Shown here in pieces: positions 1 to 11,470 of a DNA stretch of 64,000 nt. Numbering within the stretch: position 1 is the first letter of the stretch; each line of letters starts with the position of its first letter. Location of the stretch: positions 4,712,001 to 4,776,000 of the forward strand of contig NC_065898.1 in NCBI RefSeq assembly GCF_905147045.1, written 5' to 3'. The position numbers and the translations under genes were made by a program. This DNA is from Nymphalis io (Eukaryota > Arthropoda > Insecta > Lepidoptera > Nymphalidae). The notes beneath the pieces were generated by a model. That model was given only the letters and a program-made list of their open reading frames with translations. It was not told where the DNA came from and searched no databases.

Positions 1-666
1 GATGTAATCCCTTGGACTAAGGTCGCAGCGAACGTCCATCCCCAGCATGGCGATTTTGCTTTGTATCATCAGCGGTGTGCCACAGAGGGAGGGATGAGGG
101 TAAAATGGTGTTTTTTTTTGCTGTGAGAGCGCATATCTGTGTTTTCTTGGCATTAAACTCAACAAGATTATCAGAACCCCATTTGGCGATGAGCTCTAAC
201 GTCCTATCGAGTTCAATGACAAGATTCTCCCGCCTCTCCTCAGTTTCCGCCCGCCCAGCCACTGCGCGTCCGTGGTATCCACCATGCACTGTACTATCAT
301 CTGCATAGCAATGTATGTTCCCAAGAGAGAGCATATCATTGATATGCAAAAGAAAGAGTGTGGGAGATAGCACAGATCCCTGGGAGACCCCAGCATTCAC
401 TACATAGAATTGTGAAGTGCAACCATCTACTAAAACACGAAGGCTACGCTTGTGTAGGAAGCTGGCAATCCAGGTGCATAGCTGAGCAGGCAGACCATAG
501 GCCGGTAGCTTAGAGAGAAGACTTCTGTGCCAGACCCTGTCGAAAGCCTTGGAGATATCGAGGCTGACAGCCAACGATTCTCCAAGCTTGTCGATAGCTT
601 CACCCCAGAGGTGTGTTACGTACGCTAGAAGATCACCTGTGGACCGTTTTGGTCCATAGGTGATCT
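1..666 (-). mobile_element. 5'-truncated Jockey-like LINE, reverse transcriptase part
   Basis: The minus strand encodes the palm region of a non-LTR reverse transcriptase. It shows the first catalytic Asp in 'LDISKAFDRVWH' and the 'YADD' box, and is nearly identical over its RT segment to the copy at 33-35.3 kb. The element continues past the left edge toward its 3' end, and the frame breaks after 'FNAKKTQ'. It is truncated at its 5' end near 650, and that junction carries a 16-nt inverted repeat (630-645 and 651-666). It lies 3' of the last visible Ago3 exon in the same orientation as the gene, probably in an intron. In the canonical 'GVPQGS' motif this copy has Ser for Pro, so it is decaying. 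Confidence 0.85.
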
Positions 667-798
667 ACAGAAAATTCTTCGATGACATGACGATATATTT
701 GATGTATAGGTCACATTAATGGCAATATAGCTCTAAATTCTCTTAGCTTCAATTCTAATGTTATTAGACGTTTAATGTTAAGGTCAATCAGTACTCAC

Positions 799-3700
799 AG
801 CACACACTGCGGCGCTTGCGGGCGGCGTCGTGGTAGGCGTCGATGCCGACCACCATGGCCGACTTGAACGGGATGCTGATGTTCCACAGCGTACCGCCCA
901 GCTTGCAGTTCATCTGGAGCAGGATCTTCTGGGTTATCGAGCGAATCTTCTGACTGTTCATGAGAGTTCGGGCGTTGATGACCTAATTGAAATTATAAAT
1001 ACTGACATTAAAAATGTTTTAAAATTGAATTCGTTTTGAGATATTTTTTTTTTATTTCAAATAGGTAGGCAGATTGGCAAATGGGTCACCATTGCCTATA
1101 GCTATTGGTGCTGCAATTCTTTACTATCCTTTACATAACGACTGCGCCACGAACCTTGAAAACTAAGACGTTAAGCCCCTTGTGCTTTACACTTTACATT
1201 AGCTCAGTCACTTTTCAAACCGAAAAACAACGCCCTACCACCAATTTTTTTTTAGACATTATTTTAATCACAAAAATTAATTCAAATTTAACATTTATAA
1301 AAAATGTTACGTTTAAAAAACGAATACGTTCATTGAGGAATACATCCACGAATTATTAAATATACAGTACTTTAAAAAACTCAAAAAAAAAACAATAAAA
1401 TCGTATCGTGTATCTCATAATAATTTTATAACTGTAGGTAACAGATACAAAATAACGTTAATTTTGTATTACTGGTACCAACCCAGTACTTAATTTCTAC
1501 ATTTTTAGTTATAATTCATTTCGTGTTCGACAGTTAAGTAAAATATCGTAAGGAAACCTGCAATACTGTCACATTTGTAATCACCAACCCATAAACATCG
1601 TGGTGCTTAAGAGCTCCGGTGTTGCAAATATCCATGGGCGGTAGTCACTTTCCATCAGGTGAGCCTCTTGCTCGTTTGCTTTTTTATCTCTTAAATAAAA
1701 AAAGTGGAACATTTTTGTTTTTTTTTTTTTTTTTAATTTACTGGCTGTATCATTCATACCTGCGAGGGCACTGGGTTATCTGCACAGCATATTTTTTTAA
1801 TGGCAGCGTAGCGATCGTCTCTCATGGTCGGCGATATGGCGACAACTAATTGTAAATGTGTCGTGATACATTTCTTCAGAGCCATGACATAGGTGTCTGT
1901 TCGGTCATTGGGCAGGCGGATCATGTCCGGTTTGGATACGGTTATACCCATTGGGCGACTACACCGCTTTAAAGTTTCAACGAAATCCTAAAAGTAAGCA
2001 CGTTTATCTATATAAATTTTAAAATAAAAAAAAATAAATTTTTAAATTCATATAATATAACAAAATTCCTATTTTAAATTAAGAATGTCATAGTCCAAAC
2101 ATCTTTTAAATAAGAAAAAATACTCTATTTTGAACTATTGAACAGAGATGTTGTGAAATACAATTTAAAAATTTCAAAAATCAATTCACAATGTATTCAC
2201 ATTTATTACAACTACAACAGTTAAATTAAATATGTAAATGTATAATTCCATTTTCAATTTCAACGCAATTAAATCACATGAATATTTTACTATTGTTTTG
2301 TTACCTTCTATACAACACATATTTGTTTTTTTTTTTATACCAGCAACAAGAACTACAAAACATAGTAATTTATGGAGATACATCTTAGTCAAGATAATTT
2401 AAGACTATTCACCTTTATAATTTTTTTACAACAATTCAGTTTAATGTTTTCACTTTAAAATTCATATCATATTAAAAGATAGATAATATATCTGATACTA
2501 CTATGGGAAAGTCATGCATTTTTTTTTTATAAAATAAGAAGGCGGACGGATAAATGACAATGACTTACATCGACAATGCGCCACCAATCTTGGAAAGATG
2601 TAATGTCCCTTGTGCCTTGTAGTTACACTGCCTCACTCACCATTTAAACAGGAACAAAACAATACTTCTGTTTGGTTATTTTTTTTATATTTTCCGGAAG
2701 GGCAAATGACTCTACAGCACCTGGTGGTAAGTGGTAATAGAGTCCAAACGCGACGACGGCCAGTACAGTCGGGAAGAATGTTCTGTACTAGCCGCCTTCG
2801 CCTTGCCGGCCCGCAAGATGCCTCTTCACGCCTCGTTTGAAGGAACCCGGGTTGTAAGAGGAGGGGAACACGTGAGTTGGTAAGGAATTCCATTTTTTGG
2901 AAGTGCGACAAAGAAAGGAGTTGCCAAATTTCTTTGTGCGCGATGGAATTGATGTCACAATTAGGCGGTGACATCGAGAGCCAGCTTGCGTAGACTTATG
3001 AAGGAAGGGGGAAGCAGGAATTAGAGAGAATAATTCCTCAGAGCACTCGCCATGATACAGTCGATAGAAAGCGCTCAGCGGTGCTATCTCTCGACGCAAT
3101 TGTAAAGGCTCGAGGGTGTTTGTGACCTTTACGTCGCCAATAATACGGACCGCACGTCGCTCCAACCGATCTACTGCCTCCAGTAGGTGTTTGGTGTTTG
3201 CATATGTGATGTGATAATCTAAACGAACATGAAGCATGATAAATATTAAAAACCATCAATAAACTTACCGTTGCAACTTGTGTATCCCTGTCAGTATACA
3301 AGACCACCCATCTCATTATATCAACAGCCTGCATCACTGCATTCCTTGAGATATCTACGTTCCAATCGGCATTAGTCTTGCCAGGCACTTTAACTTCATT
3401 GCCAAAATACAATGGCTCTGGCGGTAAAATTCTGGCGGTCAAATTGATAGTCTCCGGAGCTATGCTGAGACCCCATCCTTTAAGTCGATTTTTCGCTGTC
3501 TCGTTACTAAGAACGTTTTGGATGTACTAATAAAAATAATTGTTGCATATTAATATTAAATGGCTGTTATATTGCTGTCAGGTGAATCAGATTCTTGACT
3601 AAATGGGTAAAAAAGTATCTTCAAACACAACTAACGTATATTTGTAAGATTATGCATGCTGTGTTAACCTTCAAGTGGGGCGCACAATATGTTTTTTTTT

Positions 3701-6700
3701 TAATATACAAGTTACCTATACGACTATGTTAATGTATGCAACGTTGGCTTCGTATTAAAATAAAAAAGTCAAACTAATAGTTTAAAACATGAGAGGCTTT
3801 AATAAATTTCATTAACTAACATTTCTCAATTCTTTTAGTTTTATCACATACATAAATGATTAGCATTTGCCTATTGAGTCATACATGATTATGGGTTAAT
3901 ACTAATAATTAAGCAAGTACCTTTTTGAAAGCTGCGTGCCGTTGACTGGGAGTTATACGCGTATATGTGGCAACATCTTTCATAAGTCTGAAGTTGCTCC
4001 TCTGGTCATCAGTGAGTCCTGTGAGCTGGCAGAGTTCTGGCACGAGACATATCATGAAGTCAGTTGGCTTTTCTGACCCTGGCATTCGTTTAGAATCTCT
4101 AAAATGTAGTTTATTATGAAAATGTGTACCTTTAATGTGTTATTCGAAATGTAAATTTTTAATATAATATTAAAATTCAAAGAGTAATATAATAAAAAAT
4201 ACTTAATAGCCTGACAGCATAATTTATAAATAAAACATTTAGTATAAAGTTCACTGACAATTTTAGCAAAATTTTTAACAAAAACTAGCGTACCTCGAAA
4301 TAAGCATCGGTTGATCAACGTCCAAAATATCAATTCCGTAATTCTTCTTGTAGTACTCCATGTAGCTGAGTTTCACCATTACACCCTTTTCATTCTTTTC
4401 GAAAGTCGATCTTGGATTCATTGTGTCATCTATGCTGTCGACTCTGTAAAATAATAATAATAAGCGACATAAGTCAATATTAAATATAGATATAATTATT
4501 CTATTATTTGATTGCCTCGTTGGTCTAGTGGCTTGATGTAAGGCCGCACCGGGAGGTCCTGGGTTCAATTCCCAGATCGGGCCAATAATAGTTATTGGGT
4601 TTTTCTGTCAGAAAATTCCCAGTAGCAGCCCGGAGTCTGGAAGTTGGAAGTGTTTTCACTCCCGTGCCTCGGAAAGCAAGTAAAGCCGTTGATCCTGCGC
4701 CTGAACTCTTTCCGGTCTTGTCGGATTGCCGTCCCATCGGATTATGAGAGTTAGGGAATAGAGAGTGCACATGTGTTTGCGTACATACTTGTGCACTATA
4801 ATATCTCCTGCGTAGTTGGTTAATCTCTCTTGAGATCGGCCGCCGTGGCCGAAATCGGTCTGGAGGACATTATTATTATTATTATTACTCTATTATTGCG
4901 CTTCGCTATTGACGTTGCTTCGTTACAAAGTAAAAATAATCGACAAATTAAATACTTTTAAAAATATACAACCGTATATCACTCTCTGACATTTCACGAC
5001 CGTTTTATGCTGTAAGTTTCGAGTTCTTACACGATAGCCCTACTAATGCCGAAAATTTGACGAATATACTTAACACTCACCACAGGACCCGTGAGACGGA
5101 CCCAGCGAGGCGGGTTGCCAAAATTACTTACTAGAATTTTATCGTTTTATTCTGTTATTTAGAGTTTTACTGTAACAACATTATCCCATGTTATCTACTG
5201 AGTTTCCAATAATGAAAACAATAAATTAATATTATGTTAGTTATATTTATTAACAATAATAAAAATATATATTATTATGTTATACTATTTTTCAAAATAT
5301 CTAGAAATAATGTATGAAGTAATATTCGATATAGTTTAAAGATAAAACAATCCATATTATAATAGTATTTATTATTACATGGTACGGGTTACTATTTAAT
5401 TATTTACTTCGCAATGCTGGGCGCAATATAATTTAATTTAAAGTGAATTTATTTACACACTTAAAAAAAAAATAACGCTACATTTACTTTTCAAAATAAA
5501 ATAAAAATCTTCTAATAAATAACTTAATTATTTATATACAATGTAAATAGTAACTATAATAATTTAAAATTATATAATCATTCTGTATTTATTAAACAAC
5601 TAAGTAATGTAATCGTGAAAGGTTATACAATATATTTATTTCGATTCGAGCTACATATTTCTAATATAAGTTAAGACTCGAAGGCGAGTCCTCGGCATCT
5701 GGACGAAATACGTTTCAAATTGAGACTAGAGGGCATAGCATTCAATGTGTTACAATAGCTTATTGTTCATTTAAAAAAAAAACCTATTTATATATTAATA
5801 GAAATTTCAATTTTTCAAATAATAATTGAATAAAGGCAAAAATTTTAATTTTCATTACGATGTTTCTTTGGTCTTAAATTAATAAGAAACAAAAAAAAAC
5901 CGCCCCACGTTAAAGACAGTGTTACATTTGTAAAAGAATATCATATTAGCTCTCCGATAAACATCAGTATGAACATTAAGTTAATTGTTTATTTAATTAA
6001 ATCAGAGGATTTAGAGATTGGCGGTAGGTACTACCTACAAATTATTCTAGTGTAATTACAGCAGCCTCCTCTCCCTTTTTTTTTTTTTTTGAGGAGAAAT
6101 TTTGGAGCTTATTCCACCACGCTGCTCCAGTGCGGGTTGGTGGAATACACATGTGGCAGAATTTTGATGAAATTAGACACATGCAGGTTTCCTCACGATG
6201 TTTTCCTTCACCGAAAAGCACGAGATGAATTATAAACAGAAATTAAGCACATGTAAATTCAAAGGTGCTTGCCTGGGTTTCAACCCACGTTAAGATGTTA
6301 TTAAGATTCACGCGTTCTTACCACTGGGCCATCTCGGCTTATTACAGCATGAGATAGATAATACTTAGCTTCTAAGGTTGGTGGCGCATTGGTAACAGGA
6401 GGGTAGGTTAGTATTTCTAAAAAAAAACACTCACCTAAAGAGTTTCTTGTTATACATGGTCATAACTGAACAGCCTATCAACTTGTCTGACATTGCCCTC
6501 TTCCAGTTAGCGCCTTCAGCTTGAACGGTCTCCTTGATCAGCGAGAGCACTGACTGCGTCCTAAGCACGCGATGGGTGGAGTCCAGTGTCAACATGAGAC
6601 CACCTTCGTATTCATCTACCGCTGTCACATAGCTGAAATAGATTATTTTAAATGTAACTTGGAATTCTACAACGTCTATGGTAAATAGAGAAAGAACAAT

Positions 6701-9700
6701 TTGGGAGCCTATTTCACCGACCTGCTCTAATGTGAGTTGGTGGATTATGAATGGATATTAAAATGAACTAATAAAACAAGTCAGCCAATAAAGATAAAAG
6801 ATTATTTAAACTGACTGCAAGATATCATGTTCAAAACAAAACATTGTGTTGTATACATTAAGTTAGGAAGTAGCTTCACTTTCGTCAGAGCGTCATTGTA
6901 GTTGTTTACTGGTGGTAGAGCTTTGTGCAAGCTCGTCTGGGTAGGTACCACCCACTCATCAGATATTCTACCACAAAACAGCAGTACTTGTTATTGTTGT
7001 GTTCCGGTTTGAAGGATGAGTGAGCCAGTGTAATTACAGGCACAAGGGACATAAAATCTTAGTTCCCAAGGTTGGTGGCGCATTGGCTATGTAAGCGATG
7101 GTTGACATTTCTTACAATGCCAATGTCTAAGGGCGTTTGGTGACCACTTACCATCAGGTGGCCCATATGCTCGTCCGCCTTCCTATTCTATAAAAAAAAA
7201 AAGTACTTGGTATTGTTGTGTTCCGGTTTGAAGGGTGAGTGAGCCAGTGTAATAACAGGCACAAGGGACATAACATCTTAGTTCCCAAGGTTGGTGGCGA
7301 TTTGGTGATGTAAGCGATGGTTAAAAATTCTTACAATGAAAATGTCTATGGGCGTTGGTGACCACTTACCATCACGTGGCCCATATGCTTGTCCATCTTC
7401 CTATTCTATAAAAAAAAATGCACAAGCGATCCCGTGGCGGTCCTAGTTAAGACGGAAAGGGTACCTCTGGTTTTTTTAGTGGGTATTCCTATGTTCGGAG
7501 CGCACTCGGCGGCTTGGACACCGGCGAGCCCTACATACTCTCCAACTGTTCCCGTGGGGGAAACGAGTAATACGTTTTTCCAGCATTAAAAAAAAAAGCT
7601 TTACCCTGGCCATACTTCTAGCTTATACTGTGGTATCTGTATCGCAGCGTGCTCGTTGAAGTGCTGCCGTCCGAAGCGAACAAGTTGTAAATCTTTCATT
7701 ATATGTTTGAACAGCACATTGTATATTTGTATCATCTCGCTCAGGCGTCGCGTACGGCGGAATATTATCTAAAATGACAAAAAATATTTACACTCATTTC
7801 AATTTACATTTTCCCATTACAAAAGAACCCTTTACAATTTCCGAGATAAACAAGTCTTATTTTTGGTTTCAACATATTAAGCCAATAAAGGTGAGTAATT
7901 ACTAGCAGTAGAGAATTAGTTTCTGGGCTTAGAACAGCTCTTTTTGCGCCAGAGTCACTGATACCAATTCGTGTATGGCGCAGCGCCGAACATATGCTTA
8001 GGCTTACATGGCACCGGCCTAGACCCTAGACCCAGAAAAAAAAATATAATTTTAATCTAACCACTCTTTTTCAATGAAGAGCCCCTAGCCTTGGAACTCT
8101 AACGATAATCCCAAGCCTGACAGTACAACAAATGTTATGATTAATAAATATATCAATATCTATTAAAAAGAGTTCATATATAATTAGTAATGTAATACGC
8201 CCCTCATTATAGAGTATAATAGAAACATTAACTATACTTATAATTTTAACTGGTTGAGAACGTTAGATTAAATAATTCTTAAAAAGATTTTCCATACTTA
8301 CATTTATATTCACTTTACTTTCATCAAAAGGGTTAGTTGAAACGAGGTTAAGTGCTTCATCTGGCAGCATATGCGGTACATACAATGTTGTACCATCAAA
8401 TGCCTTTTCTTTGAAGAAGTGGTTATGTTCTGAAAAAATCAAATAATTTTTTAACATGTTTTTTTTTAAATGACTACATATTTCTAACTGCCTGAACAGA
8501 TTTGGCTGTATGGGGTATTGTTAGAATCAAATGTCACTAACTTATTCATTCATTTATTCAATTGGGGCAGTTGTTTTTTTTAATTTTAAGTATATATTTT
8601 AGACTGTTAAAATACCTTATTTTAAATAAACAAAATATAGAAAAATCCTATTTAAGATATTAAAAATAACTAGATTCCGACTGGTGCTTAACCCGCCAGT
8701 GTGAAGAAGAGTAAGGTATATAATATGTATAGGTTATAAAATGATTCATTGAAAATAACATACCATTTAAAAGTTTAAAGCGCAGATGCTTATAATCTTG
8801 ATCTGGATCATATCTGACTTCGTATTCGAAAACATTGTTCTCTTCAAAGTTCAAATAGATGAAATTAGCTGTTACTTCGCAAGGCGTCCCTGTTTCACCC
8901 TTCTTAACCACTGGTGGAGTATCTTTCACTTCTTTCTATAACATAAAAACAAGAAATTAAACAAAAAATAATTATTATACCGCAATGAAGTGACATACTG
9001 CTACTACTTTTTAAAATAGAAGATACAAATTTAGCAGTAGTATTTAATATAAATATTATACATATATATTTCAGAAAGTATTTTATTTGAAACAAACTTT
9101 AATTTATATGGAATTTGGGCATAATAATAATCAACAGTTTTAACAAAAAATAACTGTTGCAATTTAATGTTAAGTAATGTTATGTATGTATGTTTTAAGA
9201 GTTATCTCTAATTATGTAACTACATAGTAATTATCGTCAGTACAGAAGCTTTTGCAGTTAACATAAACAAATTATAATAATTACTACTGCTATCATTTGT
9301 ACAGGAAATTAGTAGATATCAAAAATGCTATTAATCCAATATATTTTTTGGAATAATAAAAATTTACATACAAATTTTGGTCATTTCTAGATTTCGAAAG
9401 AGGTATAGAGCTATTGCTTATGAAGGATACGAGTATGATAGTGACTTATATACAGGATATATATATTAAAAAAAACTAAGTACTAAGCTTGTTGTGTTCT
9501 GTCATGGAGGTAGATAGACAGTTCAGTACTAACATTTAGCTATTTCTTTAGTAATGATTATCTACCCTAATATTATAAATATGAAAATGGCTGTCTTTAT
9601 ATTATGCTTCCACAGCTAAACCACTGAACTGATTTTGATGAAATTTGGTATCAAGAACCCAAGGAGGAATACATTCGCTATTTTTTTCTACCTAACACCC

Positions 9701-11335
9701 CTCATAACACACAGCCGAAAACTAGTATGTTCATATGTAGTGCTAATATACAGTACAGTAACAGCCTGTTAATGTCTCACTGCTGGGCTAAGGCTTCCTC
9801 TCCCTTTTTGAGAAGAAGATTTAGAGCTTATTCCACCATGCTGCTCCAATACGGTTTGGTAGGATACACATGTGACATAATTTCAATGACATTAGACACA
9901 TGCAGGTTTCCTCACAATGTTTTCCTTCACCGTAAAGCACGAGATGAATTATATTCACAAATTAAGCACATGACAATTCAGTGGTGCTTACCCGGGTTTG
10001 AACTCACGATCATTGGTTACGATTCACATGTTCGAACCACTAGGCCATCTCGGTGCATTAGTGCTAATATGTTCATACTTATTGCCTTTGGTATTGCAGA
10101 AAATATGTTTTGATCAGCAAATACAAGATAGTGTGTAGTAGGATAGATCCAATTACATATGTGGTATTATATGCATTTGAAAGTGTTAACTAATAATATA
10201 ATTACTTACAAAGTATTTATTTTTCCCCACTAAAGCTTGTGAGGAATTTGCTTCAGTTGATACTGTACTAGAAGCCATTTTTTTTGTCAAACTATCAACA
10301 CTGCTATTGCCAAGATTTGCTGTTGGTTTTGCAGCTTGTGAAGCTTTCCTACAACATAAATATTATTTAGTAAAACATTGCTGTATAACTTGTTCGATTG
10401 AAACATTATACACATGTAAATTACTTTACTACTATATATTTTATAACTAAATAACTATAAAAATTGAAACAATACTTTCGTTTTCAGTAATGCATGTTAC
10501 TGAGACATGACTGTAATGTTTTTTTAAATTTTCTTTGTAATTATTGGGAAAATTATTTGTGTTACAAGGTATATGATTTGTATCAAATTATAATAACAAT
10601 AATACTTAATGTTGTTACTAATATAACAAGCAATTAAGCTTATCTGGGTATTATAGCTACACATTACATTATTTTTTACATTCATTTTAGGTTTATGAAA
10701 GTTTTAGCAATAATTTTATTTAAATATACTCACAAACTTTTTAGAAGGCTTAATCCACGTCCAACACCCCTTCCTGGAACTGGGGTGGGACTTACATCTG
10801 ATGCTGGGGTGAATGTGGGTTCTATAAATTAATATTTAGAACTTAAATCAAATTATATTGAAATGGATTTCTGTTTATAGATTCACACATGCATGATTTG
10901 AATTAATTTAAATAGTTATAATTTAAAAAAAAAAAAATTTATGAAGTAAACTAACCTCCAGGTTTCTGCTGTATTTTAGAAAGTAACATAGCTGCCATCT
11001 TACCCCTCCCACCTAAGCTAGGACTTGGTGAACCAACCTGCGTGAGAATAAGTACTTTAAGCTTAGCCTTTTTGTATTTAAGCTTATTACAATATGAATT
11101 AAAATAATAGCATCTATTAATATCTATAGCATAATCTGAAGATAGTAAATATAGAACTACATCACTTGGAATTAAGTATATATTTTTAAAAACGTACTTG
11201 ACTAGGATCAATACTTGGCGCTGGTGCAGGTTTTGAAGTTGGCTCTTCAGATGCTAGTGGCGATTCCATCATTTGTGACTTAAGGGCCTGAAGCAAGGCC
11301 AAGCCTCGACCTCGACCCTTTCCTGGGTCTGCCAT
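799..11335 (-). CDS. Ago3: PIWI-clade Argonaute, probably Ago3 (C-terminus off window)
   Basis: piRNA-guided slicer of the cytoplasmic ping-pong cycle in germ cells, expected in nuage. Thirteen coding exons join in one frame with GT/AG borders: 11198-11335, 10956-11037, 10734-10821, 10210-10348, 8764-8935, 8302-8429, 7605-7768, 6435-6632, 4294-4443, 3921-4098, 3269-3526, 1760-1987 and 799-982, about 702 residues. The N-terminus 'MADPGKGRGRG' is followed by two more RG motifs (Tudor-binding arginines in this family). The N domain starts near residue 160 ('KKGETG'). 'FGRQHF' and 'LEVWPGYVTAVDEYEGG' precede PAZ ('MEYYKKNYGIDI'). Then come 'VPELCQLTGLTDDQR', the MID segment 'PVPSQVINARTL' and the PIWI start 'NCKLGGTLW..VVGIDAYHD', with the first catalytic Asp near 689. 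The rest of the catalytic tetrad lies beyond the left edge. I prefer Ago3 over Aub/Siwi because of the 'GID.YHD' segment and the short RG N-terminus; PIWI membership is certain, the paralog less so. Confidence 0.88.
2518..2680 (-). repeat. degenerate SINE-D copy in an Ago3 intron
   Basis: Minus-strand match to the 3' two thirds of SINE-D, including 'GTGAGTGAGGCAGTGTAACTAC' -like sequence and 'ACAAGGGACAT', ending in the run of T at 2520 that corresponds to the poly(A) tail. It is diverged from the better copies at 41 and 45.5 kb and is abutted by the LINE fragment at 2.7 kb. Confidence 0.6.
2700..3225 (-). mobile_element. 3' end fragment of the Jockey-like LINE in an Ago3 intron
   Basis: The minus strand encodes the C-terminal part of the LINE polyprotein ('LLEAVDRLERRAVRIIGD', then 'KKWNSLPTHVFPSSYNPGSF'), followed by the same 3' UTR as the copy ending at 35.3 kb, including a variant of the 'ACCACTTACCATCAGGTGG' motif. 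It is 5'-truncated, sits between Ago3 exons 11 and 12, and its 5' end lies only about 45 bp from the exon 11 donor at 3268. It is in gene-sense orientation. Confidence 0.85.
4508..4890 (+). mobile_element. full-length SINE-C (tRNA-derived)
   Basis: The head resembles a tRNA gene: A-box-like 'TGGTCTAGTGGCTTG' and B-box 'GGGTTCAATTCCC' about 45 bp apart. The family body follows ('CCCGGAGTCTGGAAGTTGGAAG', 'GATTGCCGTCCCATCGGATT') and the copy ends in (ATT)n at 4870-4887. Further copies lie at 23-24.8, 37.9, 40.2, 42.1, 50.9 and 61.6 kb. It is antisense within the Ago3 intron between exons 8 and 9. Confidence 0.85.
4891..6060. other. AT-rich intron sequence of Ago3
   Basis: Part of the intron between exons at 4294-4443 and 6435-6632. 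It is very AT-rich with short A/T runs. I see no ORF of note, RNA gene or clear repeat here. Confidence 0.6.
6061..6341 (-). mobile_element. SINE-A copy
   Basis: Minus-strand copy of SINE-A: tRNA-like head (reverse of 'GCCGAGATGGCCCAGTGG' at about 6323-6341), B-box region, 'CCTGCATGTGTCTAATTTCATC' -like middle, and 'CTCCAAAATTTCTCC' near the tail. A run of T at 6076-6090 interrupts the usual 'AAAGGGAGAGGAGG' tail. It lies in the same Ago3 intron as the SINE-C copy. Confidence 0.8.
6903..7190 (+). mobile_element. SINE-D copy, first of a tail-to-head pair
   Basis: Near full-length: it begins 'GGTGGTAGAGCTTTGTGCAA', contains 'GTTCCGGTTTGAAGGATGAG' and 'CACTTACCATCAGGTGGCCC', and ends in an A-run. 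It lies antisense to Ago3 between exons 7 and 8. I see no tRNA-type A and B boxes in this family, so 'SINE' is used loosely for a short poly(A)-tailed dispersed repeat. Confidence 0.8.
7201..7410 (+). mobile_element. SINE-D copy, second of the pair, 5'-truncated
   Basis: It begins within the family at 'AAGTACTTGGTATTGTTGTG', directly after the A-run of the previous copy, and runs through the shared 3' end 'CACTTACCATCACGTGGCCC'. The pair may reflect insertion into the poly(A) tail of the first copy. Confidence 0.75.
7415..7598 (+). mobile_element. GC-rich retroelement 3' end fragment
   Basis: About 170 bp, far richer in GC than its surroundings: 'GCGATCCCGTGGCGGTCC' , 'CACCGGCGAGCCCTACATAC' , 'CCGTGGGGGAAACGAG', then 'TTCCAGC' and an A-run. 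A decayed relative lies at 19.14-19.28 kb. The short conserved GC-rich block followed by poly(A) suggests the 3' UTR of a non-LTR element, but no coding part is present, so the class is inferred. Confidence 0.55.
9570..9722 (+). repeat. dispersed repeat fragment with 'GATTTTGATGAAATTTGGTA'
   Basis: The block contains 'AAACCACTGAACTGATTTTG' and 'ATGAAATTTGGTAT', followed by 'CCTAACACCCCTCATAAC'. Similar blocks occur at 22.33-22.49 and 43.90-44.06 kb. I recognise the motif as widespread in insect genomes but cannot assign an element class from this window. Confidence 0.5.
9757..10055 (-). mobile_element. SINE-A copy
   Basis: Full-length minus-strand copy: 'CAGTAACAGCCTGTTAATG' at the tail side and a decayed tRNA-like head ('ACCACTAGGCCATCTCGG') at 10038-10054. 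It lies in the Ago3 intron between exons 4 and 5. Several substitutions in the B-box region indicate an older copy. Confidence 0.8.
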
Positions 11336-11470
11336 TATTATCTATAAATAAAATAAGAATATTCAGATATATCTTATACGTTATGGTTTAAAATAACATA
11401 TTTGTAAATTATACTTACGTCGTTCTTGGTATTAAACTTTTTAAGAGAAACTATATAGAACGAGAAATAG
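11336..11470 (-). promoter_or_regulatory. Ago3 5' leader with a small leader intron
   Basis: On the minus strand 'TTTATTTATAG' ends at 11342, six bases before the ATG, and looks like a splice acceptor. A good donor 'GACGTAAGTAT' lies at 11411-11421. This predicts a 77-bp leader intron (11342-11418) with the upstream untranslated exon starting at 11419. The transcription start was not identified, so the upper limit given is arbitrary. Confidence 0.4.

Noticed and set aside
2633..2974. 113-codon minus-strand ORF
   Set aside because: Alternative frame of the LINE C-terminal fragment. The 2788-3237 frame carries the recognisable LINE sequence.
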